From assembly GCA_000711775.1 (NCBI GenBank), contig ARYC01000265.1, positions 1-64,000 of the forward strand: a stretch of DNA of 64,000 bases. Direction: 5' to 3'. Below the pieces are notes generated by a model. That model worked only from the letters and a program-made list of their open reading frames with translations. It was not told the origin of the DNA and did no database searches. Of this stretch, positions 12,005 to 22,418 are shown one piece after another (position 1 is the first letter of the stretch; every line of letters starts with the position of its first letter). The DNA is from Oxytricha trifallax (lineage: Eukaryota; Ciliophora; Spirotrichea; Sporadotrichida; Oxytrichidae). The translations under genes were made by a program, and so were the position numbers.

Positions 12005-15000
12005 ATGTCCAAGTAAAGGAACAAATAATAGTAACAGCTCAAGATTCACAATATCTCTATGGATCCTTCCTCTTTAGATATCCCTTAACAAAATCATGAA
12101 GTTCAAGTACCTACGATTTAAGACATATAAATCTTGCCACCATTAAAGTCAAATAGAACCTCATTAGTTTAAGCCTAAAAGATAATCTAAAATACCACAA
12201 AGCCTTAAGATTAAATTAACCCACTTAAGGAATACGGAACAGTTACATGGCTTAAGAGACGCTTCAAAAAGAAGGCTTCACTCACATATATGAACACGCC
12301 TTCATAATTAAAGCGAATTCAGGCCCTGGAGATGCTGTTTAAGAATTTCGATGATGATGGATCTGGTAAGTAAAAATATACAAGGAGTTTCGATTACATT
12401 ATTGATTCATGATATGCTCAAATAAAATAAAATGCGTAAAAATATTTGCGTTGAAAGTGTTACCTTTACAAATTACCCATTAATAAAAATCAGAGATATT
12501 AATTAGAGTGAAATTATAGGTACATTAGAGGTGAGTGAGATGCATTAAATGTTCTAGTAATTTGGATTTGATATAAGCTAACATGATATGAGAAGATTAT
12601 TTGCTATTATCAAATCACAGCAAGCTGGAAAAATGGATTTAGAGGAATTCAAAGAATTTATGCTTAATTAAAAAGTTGCTATTGGTAAGTTTTTTTATTA
12701 CTTAAAAGAAATGAATGTACAAAATCTTGCTTAAAAGTAAAACCATATATTTAAATTTCCAAATTAGAGTTTAAAAAATTAATGAGACATGTGAGATCGA
12801 ATGAAAGAGGTAAATTGGAGGAAGACAAAATGCTATATATTCCTATGAACTTTAACTCAATGTTGAATTATATCTACCACTAAATTTAGCATTAGGATTT
12901 AACCAATGCCATCTCTGGAGTTGATAAATCAATTTCAAACAAGAATATGCTCAGGTAGGATATGGAGCAGTTTTTGAAACTATTTGAGTTTGAGAGAGTT
13001 CCAAAAGAAGAAAATTTCACAACAAATGCGCCTAGTAGCAATATTCAATCACCTGTATTTAAGTACAGAAATAGGAACAGTATGACAGAGAATAATAATT
13101 TAGTTTAAAGGTTTATTTTACTAAAAAATTATTCAAGTAGAAGTTTCTGATAGGTTCATTATTTAATTATGCAATACCTAATGTTTAATAGGTGGACTGA
13201 ATGATTTATTTGGACAGTCACAAAAATCTCAAATTACAGAACAGCAAAGTTTAGAAGATGCTATGTCAAATGTACGACAAAAACTTGAAAATTAAACTAA
13301 AATTAAGTCATCTAGAATTGAAGTTTTCAAAGTCAATGGGGAAGAATCTGAAAATGAGTCAAAATAATCTGTTGACAAATAATAAGAGCCTTCAAAATCA
13401 ATTTTGTTGGCAAACCCTTAGTTTTCTAAAAAAGTGAACTAAGATAAAGCCTATAAATCTTAATCATAGAAGTGCTTAAAAATAGAACCATTTAGTGAGA
13501 GAGATTAACAAAATGAAAACATTGAGCAATTGATATAGTAAAAGTAGAAAAAACTATAAATTACCTAAAGAAAAGAATTTAATTAGACTCAGAACTCTTA
13601 AAGCTCTCTATCAAAGCAAAAGCATAAAAAAGTGATTAATTCCAAGTCAAAAGACACCTAAGATTTAAAGTTAAGTTTTATGAATAAATAGCAATCAAAA
13701 TAATATAATAAGAGTAAAGTTTCGACTAAGAACATTGCAAATACTATAGGAACTGCATCTTTCTAATCTGCAGCCTCTGTCTATGATTTATATACAGAGC
13801 AGTAAAATAGCAGGGAAAATAGCTTGCAAAAAGGTCATGTTAATAAAGTTTCTAAGTTTAAACCAGAATTTAAGATTGCTGAAAATATACAAATCTTTTT
13901 TACAATAAATGAATATATATGTTTTTATAAATTAAATATATAGCAAAAAGAAGAAGAGATACAATAAAAATAAAGTCATATAGCTCATTCTAAAAAGAAA
14001 TCCTCGAAAAACTTAAAGTATTTTATCGAAGAACTTCATGGCACTGCTGGTTCTTAGAAAAATTCAGAGATAAGAAAATAGAAAATTGATAAGTTCAAAT
14101 TGAAACCATATATCAAGCAAGAGGATCTATAATTAAAAAGTAAATCTAGTTGCCTTTAAAATTTTTATTCTTTTTTGTAATCAAGATGAAGGAATTAAAT
14201 GATTCGATCTGTAGAGACCGAAGTAACTTTGAAAAGACAAATTAAATTTTGTAGAATTAAACTTTTCTACCCAAACCAAAATTACTGAAGCAATCTCATA
14301 CTTAACAAGAATTCTTCACTTAGACACTTTCCTCTATTAAGCCTGATGATTATAAATCTTACTAAACTTTATTCTCCCCTATAGCCAATATCAGGTAAAG
14401 TAGAGATTCAAGTTAGTAACAACAGCCTTAACTGACCAGTACTAACCCATCTTAAGAACGATTGTCAACTAGAGAAATTATGATGGGTTTAGGTTCTAAG
14501 AGACTCTTAACTTTTAAAGAGGCAATGAGTCTCCCTGCTTTTGACCTTAAGAACAACATGAAAATGCGATTGATAAAAAATTCAATGGACATTGTTATTA
14601 AGGATGTGCCAGAGTTACAAAAACTCAATGTATTCAAAGTTGCTAAATCGCTATAAAGTAATAAATAAAGAGGTTAAAGCATAATGGAGATTATTGATTA
14701 GCAGTAGTAAAGTCCAAATAGTAAGAAAGTTATGCCTATCAAAGATCCTCATTAAAAAGTTAAGGAAATATTATTGAGAAATTAGTCCAACTAAAATTTC
14801 TAGCAATTTTATCAATAAGTTTTGCTGCCAGATCAAGTTAAAAATATGTAAAAGCTAACTGGCGATGGTTTTATGTTTAAGCCAAAGCATGAAACTCTTT
14901 TTCATAACTTTTAAATGCGAAAAAGCAGTTTATAATAAACTCCTGCTAATACAGAGAGTCATGGTAACTTACCAATTAACAAATATACTGCTAAATACCT

Positions 15001-15335
15001 CATAAAGAGATCAGAGTATTTAAACTTTAATGTTACCACTTCATTAATTAAACAAATTTTATTTATACTTTTTCAAATTAACTGTATAATTCTTAATAAA
15101 AATTTGATTTAAAACAATTTAATTTATCACTTCCCTTAATTCAATGAGAAAAGGTTCAGTAAGTCATATCTTGAAAATAAATAATAATTATGAGAATGCT
15201 AGTTTACATAAATCTACTCAGCATGATTTCAGATAATTTCCAGATATTTCTTAAAATAATCCTATGAAGAATACTTCAATATTATAAGCCAGCAAAAATA
15301 GTATTGATGGTACATAATAAAATAATCTTTTCTGA
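12005..15335 (+). CDS. EF-hand calcium-binding protein with long Q/S/K-rich tail
   Basis: Start ATG 12005, stop TGA 15333-15335. After about 115 basic and Gln-rich residues comes an EF-hand: LFKNFDDDGSGTLEVSEM, with D-x-D-x-S-G at the loop. A second hand-like unit follows (IKSQQAGKMDLEEFKEF) that lacks the usual acidic first loop residues, so it may not bind calcium. An 83-nt GT-AG intron sits at 12685-12767. The insert at 12366-12519 can be read either as a GT-AG intron or as an IES with pointer GGTA. Clear IESs: AAATATA (13883/13934), AATTAAA (14131/14193), CACTTC (15037/15128), plus one at about 13110-13190. The C-terminal two thirds is low-complexity with a conserved-looking block near 14460-14650. 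Resembles the gene at 22419 in plan. Confidence 0.8.
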
Positions 15336-15488
15336 TTTTTATTTATTGATTTATAGATTAATTCAATTATTTATGATGAATCATATTAAATAACTTACAA
15401 ACATGGAATAAATCCAATATTTTTCATAATTAAATTATACTATGAATATTAAAATATAAAACATGATAATTTAATTGTTAGAAAATTG

Positions 15489-15540
15489 AAACTTCATCTT
15501 CACTCATTATCCTATTATTTGAATATTGATTTCTTTCGCT
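15489..15540 (+). promoter_or_regulatory. Array upstream motif, copy 1
   Basis: Contains TATTTGAATATTGAT about 75-90 bp before the ATG at 15603. The same core recurs at the same distance before all six small array genes. Confidence 0.6.
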
Positions 15541-15602
15541 AAAAATGTAAGTCATATTTGATGAAATTTATATAATATTAATTAATACTAAATACTTTCA
15601 AA

Positions 15603-15872
15603 ATGGAATCTACTACAGACACTCAATCCAACCCATGTAATTATTATTTTAATGCAAATGATGAACATGAAATTATACAAAAATATCGATAAACAGTTGG
15701 ACAAGATTAAAATATAGAAAACATCTTCGACATTAGAGTGAATACACCATTCTTATTTGTTGACGAACATAAAATCATACACATTAGTATAAAATTCAAA
15801 GAGGGCTCAAATGACAATGAAAGCTTAACTGATTAACCATTGAAAATAGAATTGGAAGTTATAGATGTGTGA
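15603..15872 (+). CDS. Small array protein 1 (89 aa), unknown family
   Basis: ATG 15603 to TGA 15870-15872, no insert. A polar Gln/Asn/Thr-rich N-terminus is followed by a short beta-rich domain: NIENIFDIRVNTPF then KIIHISIKFKEGS and LKIELEVIDV. This is the same domain as in the other five proteins (E-N-I-F-x-I-T-I-x-A-P, about 12 residues, then I-x-I-N-I-Y-H-N-N-S) but the most diverged copy, with KFKEGS in place of the YHNNS stretch. No signal peptide, membrane segment or catalytic motif is visible. No pointer repeat flanks it, so it may belong to the germline-limited fraction. Function unknown. Confidence 0.7.
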
Positions 15873-16310
15873 CATATTCTATATATGAGATTAATTAATA
15901 TTTAATTATAATAAACTTTTAATTTATGTTATAAAATAGATGCTCAAAAAATATCAATGCACAAATTATAAATTACTTTAAATACTTATTTTATTTTTTA
16001 CACAAATTAAATACTCAATTTTTATCAATACCAATGTTGCTTTAAATTATAATTAATAAATTTTAATTAAAAAACATCTAAAATAGAGCTAGCTCAAATT
16101 ATTAAAAGCTATAGTTTAATAATAAATTAAAAAATAGAGCCATAATTTATAATTATAATAAATTGCAATTTATGATTAAGATTTTAAGATTGATATATAT
16201 ATATATACTGTTTATTTATTACTTATATAAATATTATTCGTTTAATAAATTCTGCTTAGAGCGAAAATATAATCTTAATAATTAAATTATTAAGATTCTT
16301 TTTAAATATG

Positions 16311-16380
16311 AAACATCATTTTAATTTTATCGAATTATTTGAATATTGATATTTGAAGATGAAAAAACATAATAAATGAT
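16311..16380 (+). promoter_or_regulatory. Array upstream motif, copy 2 (70-bp conserved block)
   Basis: A block of about 70 bp starting AAACATCATTTTAATTTTAT and containing ATTTGAATATTGATATTTG. It is almost identical to 17868-17940 ahead of the next gene, far more conserved than the surrounding AT-rich DNA. The core is about 80-90 bp before the ATG at 16427. Confidence 0.7.
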
Positions 16381-16426
16381 AATATATAATTAAAATTATT
16401 ATAATATTAACATAAAAACATTTTAT

Positions 16427-16729
16427 ATGCCAAAGTCAAACCTTGATACCGAACAATCAATTGATGCTCAACCAGCTGACTCTTCAGAAGAATCCAAGAC
16501 TTAGAACTAGAATCAAGTCTAGCAGCAAATTGAACAATCAAATCCTCAAAGCAATGATATTACTAACAAGTACATCATTAAATTATTTGGTCCCTATTTG
16601 AATAATACGAAAATTCTCGTAAATATTTACCACAATAATAGCACAATAGCCAACAATGCCTGTGAAAGACAATCAGAAAATAATTAGCCTATAAGAATTG
16701 AGATGCTTTTACATGACTATGACCCTTGA
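16427..16729 (+). CDS. Small array protein 2 (100 aa), unknown family
   Basis: ATG 16427 to TGA 16727-16729, no insert. The N-terminus (SNLDTEQSIDAQPADSSEES) is nearly identical to that of protein 3. The shared domain reads YIIKLFGPYLNN..ILVNIYHNNS, then QPIRIEMLL. Acidic and Gln-rich, probably cytoplasmic or nuclear, with no membrane segment. The close N-terminal match with protein 3 together with matching 5' flanks points to a recent tandem duplication of gene plus promoter. Function unknown. Confidence 0.75.
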
Positions 16730-17867
16730 GAAATTGATAAATCGAGCAGATGTATAAATATTAATTTTTAATAAATTCTAAAAATATGTTTTGTTTTGTT
16801 ATAAAGTTAATTAAATTTAATTGGATTAAAAAACAAAGTAAATATAATCTAATTTTCTCATTAAAAATAAGATATTTAAATTAATTATATGGTTTAATAT
16901 AAATATTGCTATAAGTATTTTTCCTGATCAGGAAACATAACTTAATGATAAATTTGTTAGAAATTTCAGTTGGATTAATTTCTTAATAAAATTTTCTTAA
17001 CTTTCAATGAGGATTTTAAACAAGTATAGAATTTTTTTAATTTAGTTTTTAGATATTATTAATAAAATTTTCTAATCTCATAACTCTAACCATCGCAATA
17101 TTTAATACTTTCAATAAATTACATTTTAGTACATTTAGATTCTGCAAATCTGATTGATCATTAATAACGAAATTAATACAATTTTTGATTAAACACAATT
17201 TTATATTAAATTTTTGGGTCAAAATTAGGGAGAATTATTGACTAATATCTGATCCAATTTATCTAGTGAATATGAAATATTTTATTATTTATTAAATTTA
17301 AAATCGGAATTTCATGATAATCTTTTTTTTTATAAAAGGGAGAATACAGTTTAGTAAGATCGTTAAGCCTGATATAATGAATTTTATGAACGAAATTCTT
17401 TGTAAAGTTTCAGATTGAATCAGTCTAATATTGCAGGAAATTAATAGTTATTATAAATTGATTTTACAGATCGAATTATTTAGCTCTTTCATTGTAATTA
17501 TTAAATAAATTAAAGAAATAAATACTTGTTTTAAATTAAAGATCCCCGTATTTGATAAATGGTTCTAATTTAAATTACGGTAAAATAGTATAAAAACTTA
17601 AACAAAAAAATTATTTAAATAACAATTGTATGTTCTTCATTTTATATTTAGATTTCAAAATATTCTACTTTCCTAAAAATAATTGTGTTAATTTTATTAA
17701 TAAATATAAAAATTAATAAAACAATGAATAATAATAAAATGGAAAAATTAAAAACATTTAATTTAAAAATATAACACTATTTAATTCTAAAAATTTTAAA
17801 TTACAACCTAGAGAATATTAACGGATTATTCATTTTCATTGAATAATAAGATAATATAAGTCCTCTG
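16730..17867. other. AT-rich spacer inside the small-gene array
   Basis: No coding-like frame, pointer pair or repeat recognised. A decayed array copy cannot be excluded by eye. Confidence 0.4.
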
Positions 17868-17940
17868 AAACATCATTTTAATTTTATCAAATTGTTTGAA
17901 TATTGATATTTGAAGATTAAAAATAAAATAAATGAGATAA
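17868..17940 (+). promoter_or_regulatory. Array upstream motif, copy 3 (70-bp conserved block)
   Basis: Near-identical to 16311-16380, with core GTTTGAATATTGATATTTG. It lies about 80-95 bp before the ATG at 17985. Confidence 0.7.
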
Positions 17941-17984
17941 TTCTTAAATTAAATTATAATATTTACAATTAAAGTTACTTAAAA

Positions 17985-18281
17985 ATGTCAAAGTCAAACC
18001 TTCAACCAGAACAATCAATTGATGCTCAACCAGCTGACTCTGCAGAAGAATCTAAAACTTAGAACTTGAGTCAAATCATGCAGCAAATTGAACAATCAAA
18101 TCCAAAAAATCAAAAGATAAAGAACATCTTCAACATTACACTTATTGCTCCTATCCTTCAAAGAGGTGGTTAAGGAATAATCATAAACATTTATCACAAT
18201 AATAGCTAATTTAATAATGGCGTTGAAAGTCACACTGAGCACAAATACAGTCATTTCATACCCATGGTAATTGATATTTGA
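17985..18281 (+). CDS. Small array protein 3 (98 aa), unknown family
   Basis: ATG 17985 to TGA 18279-18281, no insert. N-terminus SNLQPEQSIDAQPADSAEES. The domain follows as NIFNITLIAPIL, then GIIINIYHNNSQFNNGVES and HTEH, closing with PMVIDI. The best consensus copy of the family, together with protein 4 on the opposite strand. Function unknown; the alternating hydrophobic pattern suggests a small beta-sandwich. Confidence 0.75.
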
Positions 18282-18561
18282 ACCGTAACAAATCAATCAT
18301 AATGATTGAAATATGTTCACAAACACATTGTCTAAATATAATATTATTACTATTTAATTTTAATAAGATCTTAAACCAATTTTGTAATTATTTTATAACA
18401 TGGCAAACAAATATATAAAATGTTAATTTAATATTGATAGAATTAAAAGATTGGGGGAAATTTTATTTAAAGGAAAAAATTGTATTAATTGCTTAAACTT
18501 AAATTTATTTACTTTAGATTTATTATTAATTTATTTGAAGTTCAGTATTTTCGAAGTTAAT

Positions 18562-19475
18562 TATAACCCTACAACCCTTAAGTATTTCGGTTTTTAGAGT
18601 ATAGTGGCTTATAATGAAAATGCAGGTTTGTGGATTAAATTAATAATTAATTATATATTAAATAAATTAGAACCAAATATTTGTACTAGTTTTATTTATT
18701 TAAACAAACATTATTATATTATTTTTATTATATCTCTTGAATCTTGCTCACTTTAATGATTCAAACATTTCCTCTTGTGATTACCTTGGATATGCTGGTT
18801 CTCTTAGATTATTTTCTCTGTTATCCATTTTGTTCTAACAAATACTTCTTTCTTAATATTGTCTCTGTTAAACTCATTGATTGTTTCTCGTTTTTCGTTT
18901 CAAGATATGCATGTTTGCTTTACGTTTGTCATATAATTATTATAACTTCTACTGTCAAGAAATACCACTATATAAAACTATTAGTCCACTTATCTCTTAT
19001 TAAGAAGTATTCATGAATTTCAAGCTTAGCTAGAGTTTTTATCTCTTATCACATGAATCTATTGAAATATATTTCTAGAGAGCAGAATATTAAATTAAAA
19101 ACAAAATACTTGATTTAACTCGCTAATGTTATTCTTGAGTATGATTTCATAACTAATAAAAATGAAGAAACTTGAAGAAAAATGGCTTTAAGAGATTAAT
19201 TTAATCATAACAGTAAAGGCATACTTACTTAAATAAATGCATAGCAATTGCTGCATAATTTATCAATGTTTTGATTTAATCTATTTTAATACATGAACCA
19301 GACCTATGCAGTAAAACTAAATATTTTTCATCATTAATCGACCCTTAATTTTACTAAATCATATTTCTTATTTTATAAATTGGTCTAATTTCATTACAAT
19401 CCGCAATAAAACCTCCTAAATATGCCCTATATTTAAAATTACTAAAGCAACTAATTAAGGGGTTATGGGGTTTTA
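18562..19475. mobile_element. Decayed TBE-like remnant with telomere-like inverted ends (tentative)
   Basis: The left tip (18562-18582) reads TATAACCCTACAACCCTTAAG. The right tip, read inward on the minus strand from 19475, is TAAAACCCCATAACCCC followed by a stretch (TTAATTAGTTGC) that loosely resembles the subterminal TBE sequence at 1040-1065. The two tips are inverted relative to each other and about 910 bp apart, so this could be an internally deleted TBE or a TBE-derived short element. Between them I see only a short minus-strand open stretch (about 18760-18890) with no recognised domain. Confidence 0.4.
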
Positions 19476-19777
19476 GTCAGAAACTCAATTTAACAACTGT
19501 AGAAGTCTTGAAATTTTGAAAATTATAAACTTATTAATTGCATGATTAATCTCTAAAACTTTAAAGTTTGTTATATTTTTCACGATTTTAGAATTATTTG
19601 TTGAAAAGAATGTATTAAGCTTATTTATAATAGAAATTCAAATAAAAATTTATATATTTAAATTAAATTTTCGTCTTGTTTAAATTAATTTTCAATATTA
19701 TAAGCATTATTTTATCTAAAGTTATTATTAAATTAAATAATATTAACCAAATATTATTATATATTTTTTACCAATTA

Positions 19778-20107
19778 TCATAATGTTATTTAATTTTGTG
19801 TTAAAATATCAATTTTGATAGGAATTCTAGGGTTATGAATATGCTCAGTGTGACTTTCAGCTCCATCATTGAATTGGCTATTATTGTGATAAATATTTAT
19901 GACAACCGTATCTTCCTCAAGATGAAACAATGGCGCATTAATTGTAATTTTGAAGATGTTTTCAATTATTTCATTTTATAAATTTTCTTCTACAAGATTC
20001 TCTTATGTGAGAACCTCTTAATTCTCAATCTTAGATTCTTCTGAAGGGTCATTCACAATAGGTTAAGCAGCAAGAGATTGTTCTGGTTAGGGTTTGATGT
20101 TTGACAT
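19778..20107 (-). CDS. Small array protein 4 (109 aa), unknown family
   Basis: ATG 20107, TGA 19780-19778, no insert. N-terminus SNIKPQPEQSLAAQP and PSEESK match proteins 2 and 3. The domain is IIENIFKITINAPLF, then VVINIYHNNSQFNDGAES and HTEH, closing RIPIKIDI. This minus-strand gene is closer to protein 3 on the plus strand than to its own neighbours at 20.7 and 21.7 kb, which suggests the two halves of the array are related by an inversion. Function unknown. Confidence 0.75.
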
Positions 20108-20189
20108 TGTATTATTAATTATAGATTCTTATTTTTAATTTAATTAAAATATTAATAATTTATTATTTATTATTTATTGTCATAATTTA

Positions 20190-20203
20190 ATATTCAAATA
20201 AGT
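20190..20203 (-). promoter_or_regulatory. Array upstream motif, copy 4
   Basis: Minus-strand core TTATTTGAATATTAAAT, about 85 bp before the ATG at 20107. Confidence 0.55.
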
Positions 20204-20661
20204 GGAATTAAATATATAAATGTATAAATAATTATTAAAAAAAGTAATGCACAAGATCTTAAACTAGAGTATTGTCATTAATGGGATTTCCAAATAATGA
20301 ATTCATATTTATTCTATAAGTTAATATTTTCATCATTTTAATAATTAATAATTTAGAATGAATGGTATTTGAAGTAAGTGGGATTATTAAGATTAATTGG
20401 ATAATTCTAGTTTTATAAAGAAAAAAATAAAAGTTTTGAGTATTTTAAAGTTAAATGTCAGAGTTTTATATTTTTGAATTTAACAAAAAAATTTAATAAA
20501 AATTTATATAAATGAAATATTTGAAAACTTTAATGAAGAGATAATATAAGAATAATTTTAGTCTTGATTCAGATAACTTAAAATGTTATTAATGATATAT
20601 TTTATTTTAAAGATCTTATTAAAATTAAAAAGTATTTAGCAAATATATTAATATATCAATA

Positions 20662-20928
20662 TCATTAATTCTTAACTTGAGTTTGAATGTGAACTCTTAA
20701 AGGTTGGTCATTCCCAGTGTGAATCTAATTGCCAGCATTAATTGAACTAGGATCATGATAAATGCTAATTTGCATTTTTGAGTGCTCAAGATATATCATT
20801 GGCGGTTTAATTGTAATTTCGAAAACATTTTCTGTCTTTTGATTTGATATTTTTGTTTGGCTAAATTTCTGAATGACTTCCTCTACTTTTACGGGACGAA
20901 GATTGTCGTTTTGTTCTCTTTATTGCAT
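20662..20928 (-). CDS. Small array protein 5 (88 aa), unknown family
   Basis: ATG 20928, TGA 20664-20662, no insert. A short charged N-terminus (QQREQNDNLRPVKVEEVIQK) replaces the EQS/QPADS leader. The domain is kept: TENVFEITIKPPMIYL, then MQISIYHDPSS, then PLRVHIQTQV. Function unknown. Confidence 0.7.
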
Positions 20929-21007
20929 TGAGAATATTTTTAGATTTTTATTTGTTTAATATAATAATTAGTGTTAATCTTTTATCATTTATTTATATCC
21001 TCAGATT

Positions 21008-21022
21008 TTAATATTCAAATAA
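21008..21022 (-). promoter_or_regulatory. Array upstream motif, copy 5
   Basis: Minus-strand core TTATTTGAATATTAAAA, about 83 bp before the ATG at 20928. Confidence 0.55.
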
Positions 21023-21571
21023 AAGGATATAAATAAATTTAAACGTGTCTATAAATAAAATAACTCTCTTAAGAAGAATAATAATAATAAAATCTCAACA
21101 TAAATTTATTTATAAATAGAAGAAGATTTCACATTCGTATTAAAAAATAATAACATGGTTTAAATAACTAAAATATTTTACATTTTGCACTAAATTTATT
21201 GTCTATATGTTTTGGGGTTGAGTACCCTCATCAATGAATAAATTGAATAAATAAAATAAACTTACCATTTATTAAATCAGAAAAAATATTTTTTTAGGAT
21301 TATATTAAACCAAAATGTCGACAATTATGTCCAAACTTATTTTTAAAAAATGGATTTAATAATAAAATTTAATCCTAAATATTTATTTATAATTGAGATT
21401 TTTTATTAATTATTAAATACATTTCATTAGTAAATTTTGATACTCAATGAAAAGTAATAACTTCTCTTGTGACTTAATTCAATTAATTTTGATAATTAAT
21501 AAGAAATTAGGAGTTTATAGAAATATTTATAATTTGAAAAATAGTATTAACTAAAATTATTATAACATTTG

Positions 21572-21802
21572 TCATTTAGTTTTTTCTTATGTTTAGAATT
21601 CGATTCTTAAAGTCTCATTACTATGTAGTAAATTTCCAGATTCGCCTTCACCCCCATTTCTCTTATTGTGATAAATATTTATGAGTATTTTTTGACGATA
21701 TTCTAAATAAAGTGCATTAATTGTGATGATGTAAGAATTGTTTATCGTTTGCATTTAACTATTTGTCGATTTAATTTGTTGTTCGATTTGTGTTGTTTGC
21801 AT
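21572..21802 (-). CDS. Small array protein 6 (76 aa), unknown family
   Basis: ATG 21802, TGA 21574-21572, no insert. The shortest member, with only a Gln/Thr leader before the domain: SYIITINALYLEY, then KILINIYHNKRNGGEGES, then TLRIEFQTQE. It retains the I-N-I-Y-H-N core. Function unknown. Confidence 0.7.
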
Positions 21803-21882
21803 TGAGTTATTACCTCTAGATTTTTATTTGATAATATAGTAATTAATATTTATCTCAAATGACTTATTTTTTATCGAGAGAT

Positions 21883-21898
21883 ATTAATATTTAAATAT
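21883..21898 (-). promoter_or_regulatory. Array upstream motif, copy 6
   Basis: Minus-strand core TTATATTTAAATATTAATAT, a slightly diverged copy about 83 bp before the ATG at 21802. Confidence 0.45.
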
Positions 21899-22418
21899 AA
21901 GGAATTAACTGATTGATATGTATTGAAGGAGGGGGACAAAAGTATAATTAAAATTATAATAGCATAATAGATCTATTTAGAACTCATATATTTTTTGGGG
22001 ATAAATTATTTATCTCCAAAAAGCTTAAATGTAGTAATTGTTTAATATCATATATCTAGATAAAATTAGGCAGATTTGAAATGGGAATCTATATAAAAAT
22101 TGAAAATCTTAAATTGAAAAATATGAAATTAGTCAAAAACTAAGAATGGTGAATAGAAAAATATGATAAAAATATCACATGCAAATTCAAGAAATATTTG
22201 TTGTAAAATATTTTTTTTCTTCAAAAGACTGGTCAGAAAATTTCCTTACCCAAGTTATTGATGATTATTTAATTAGGATAATATATATATTTATAATTAA
22301 AATTTTAGAAATATTGTCAATACATTTAAATCAAAATCATTATGTATATTTGTGTATAATCTAGCGAAATAAAAATTAATAAAATTAGTATATTCAGAAA
22401 AAAATATAGTGAAAAAAA
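21899..22418. other. AT-rich spacer between array and EF-hand gene
   Basis: No recognised gene, RNA or repeat. The array ends here and IES-interrupted, soma-type coding begins at 22419. Confidence 0.45.

Noticed and set aside
12366-12519. Calling this insert definitely an IES
   Set aside because: It has both a GGTA direct repeat and perfect GT-AG ends in the right phase, so intron and IES cannot be told apart from the sequence.
18744-19016. A hydrophobic plus-strand ORF of 90 codons
   Set aside because: It lies inside the telomere-tipped remnant, has AT-driven hydrophobic composition and no shared motif.
19440-19500. Direct match between the right tip flank (GAAACTCAATTTAACAACTG) and the subterminal TBE sequence at 1040-1062
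   Set aside because: The words are similar but sit on the opposite side of the telomeric tract, so this specific match is likely chance.
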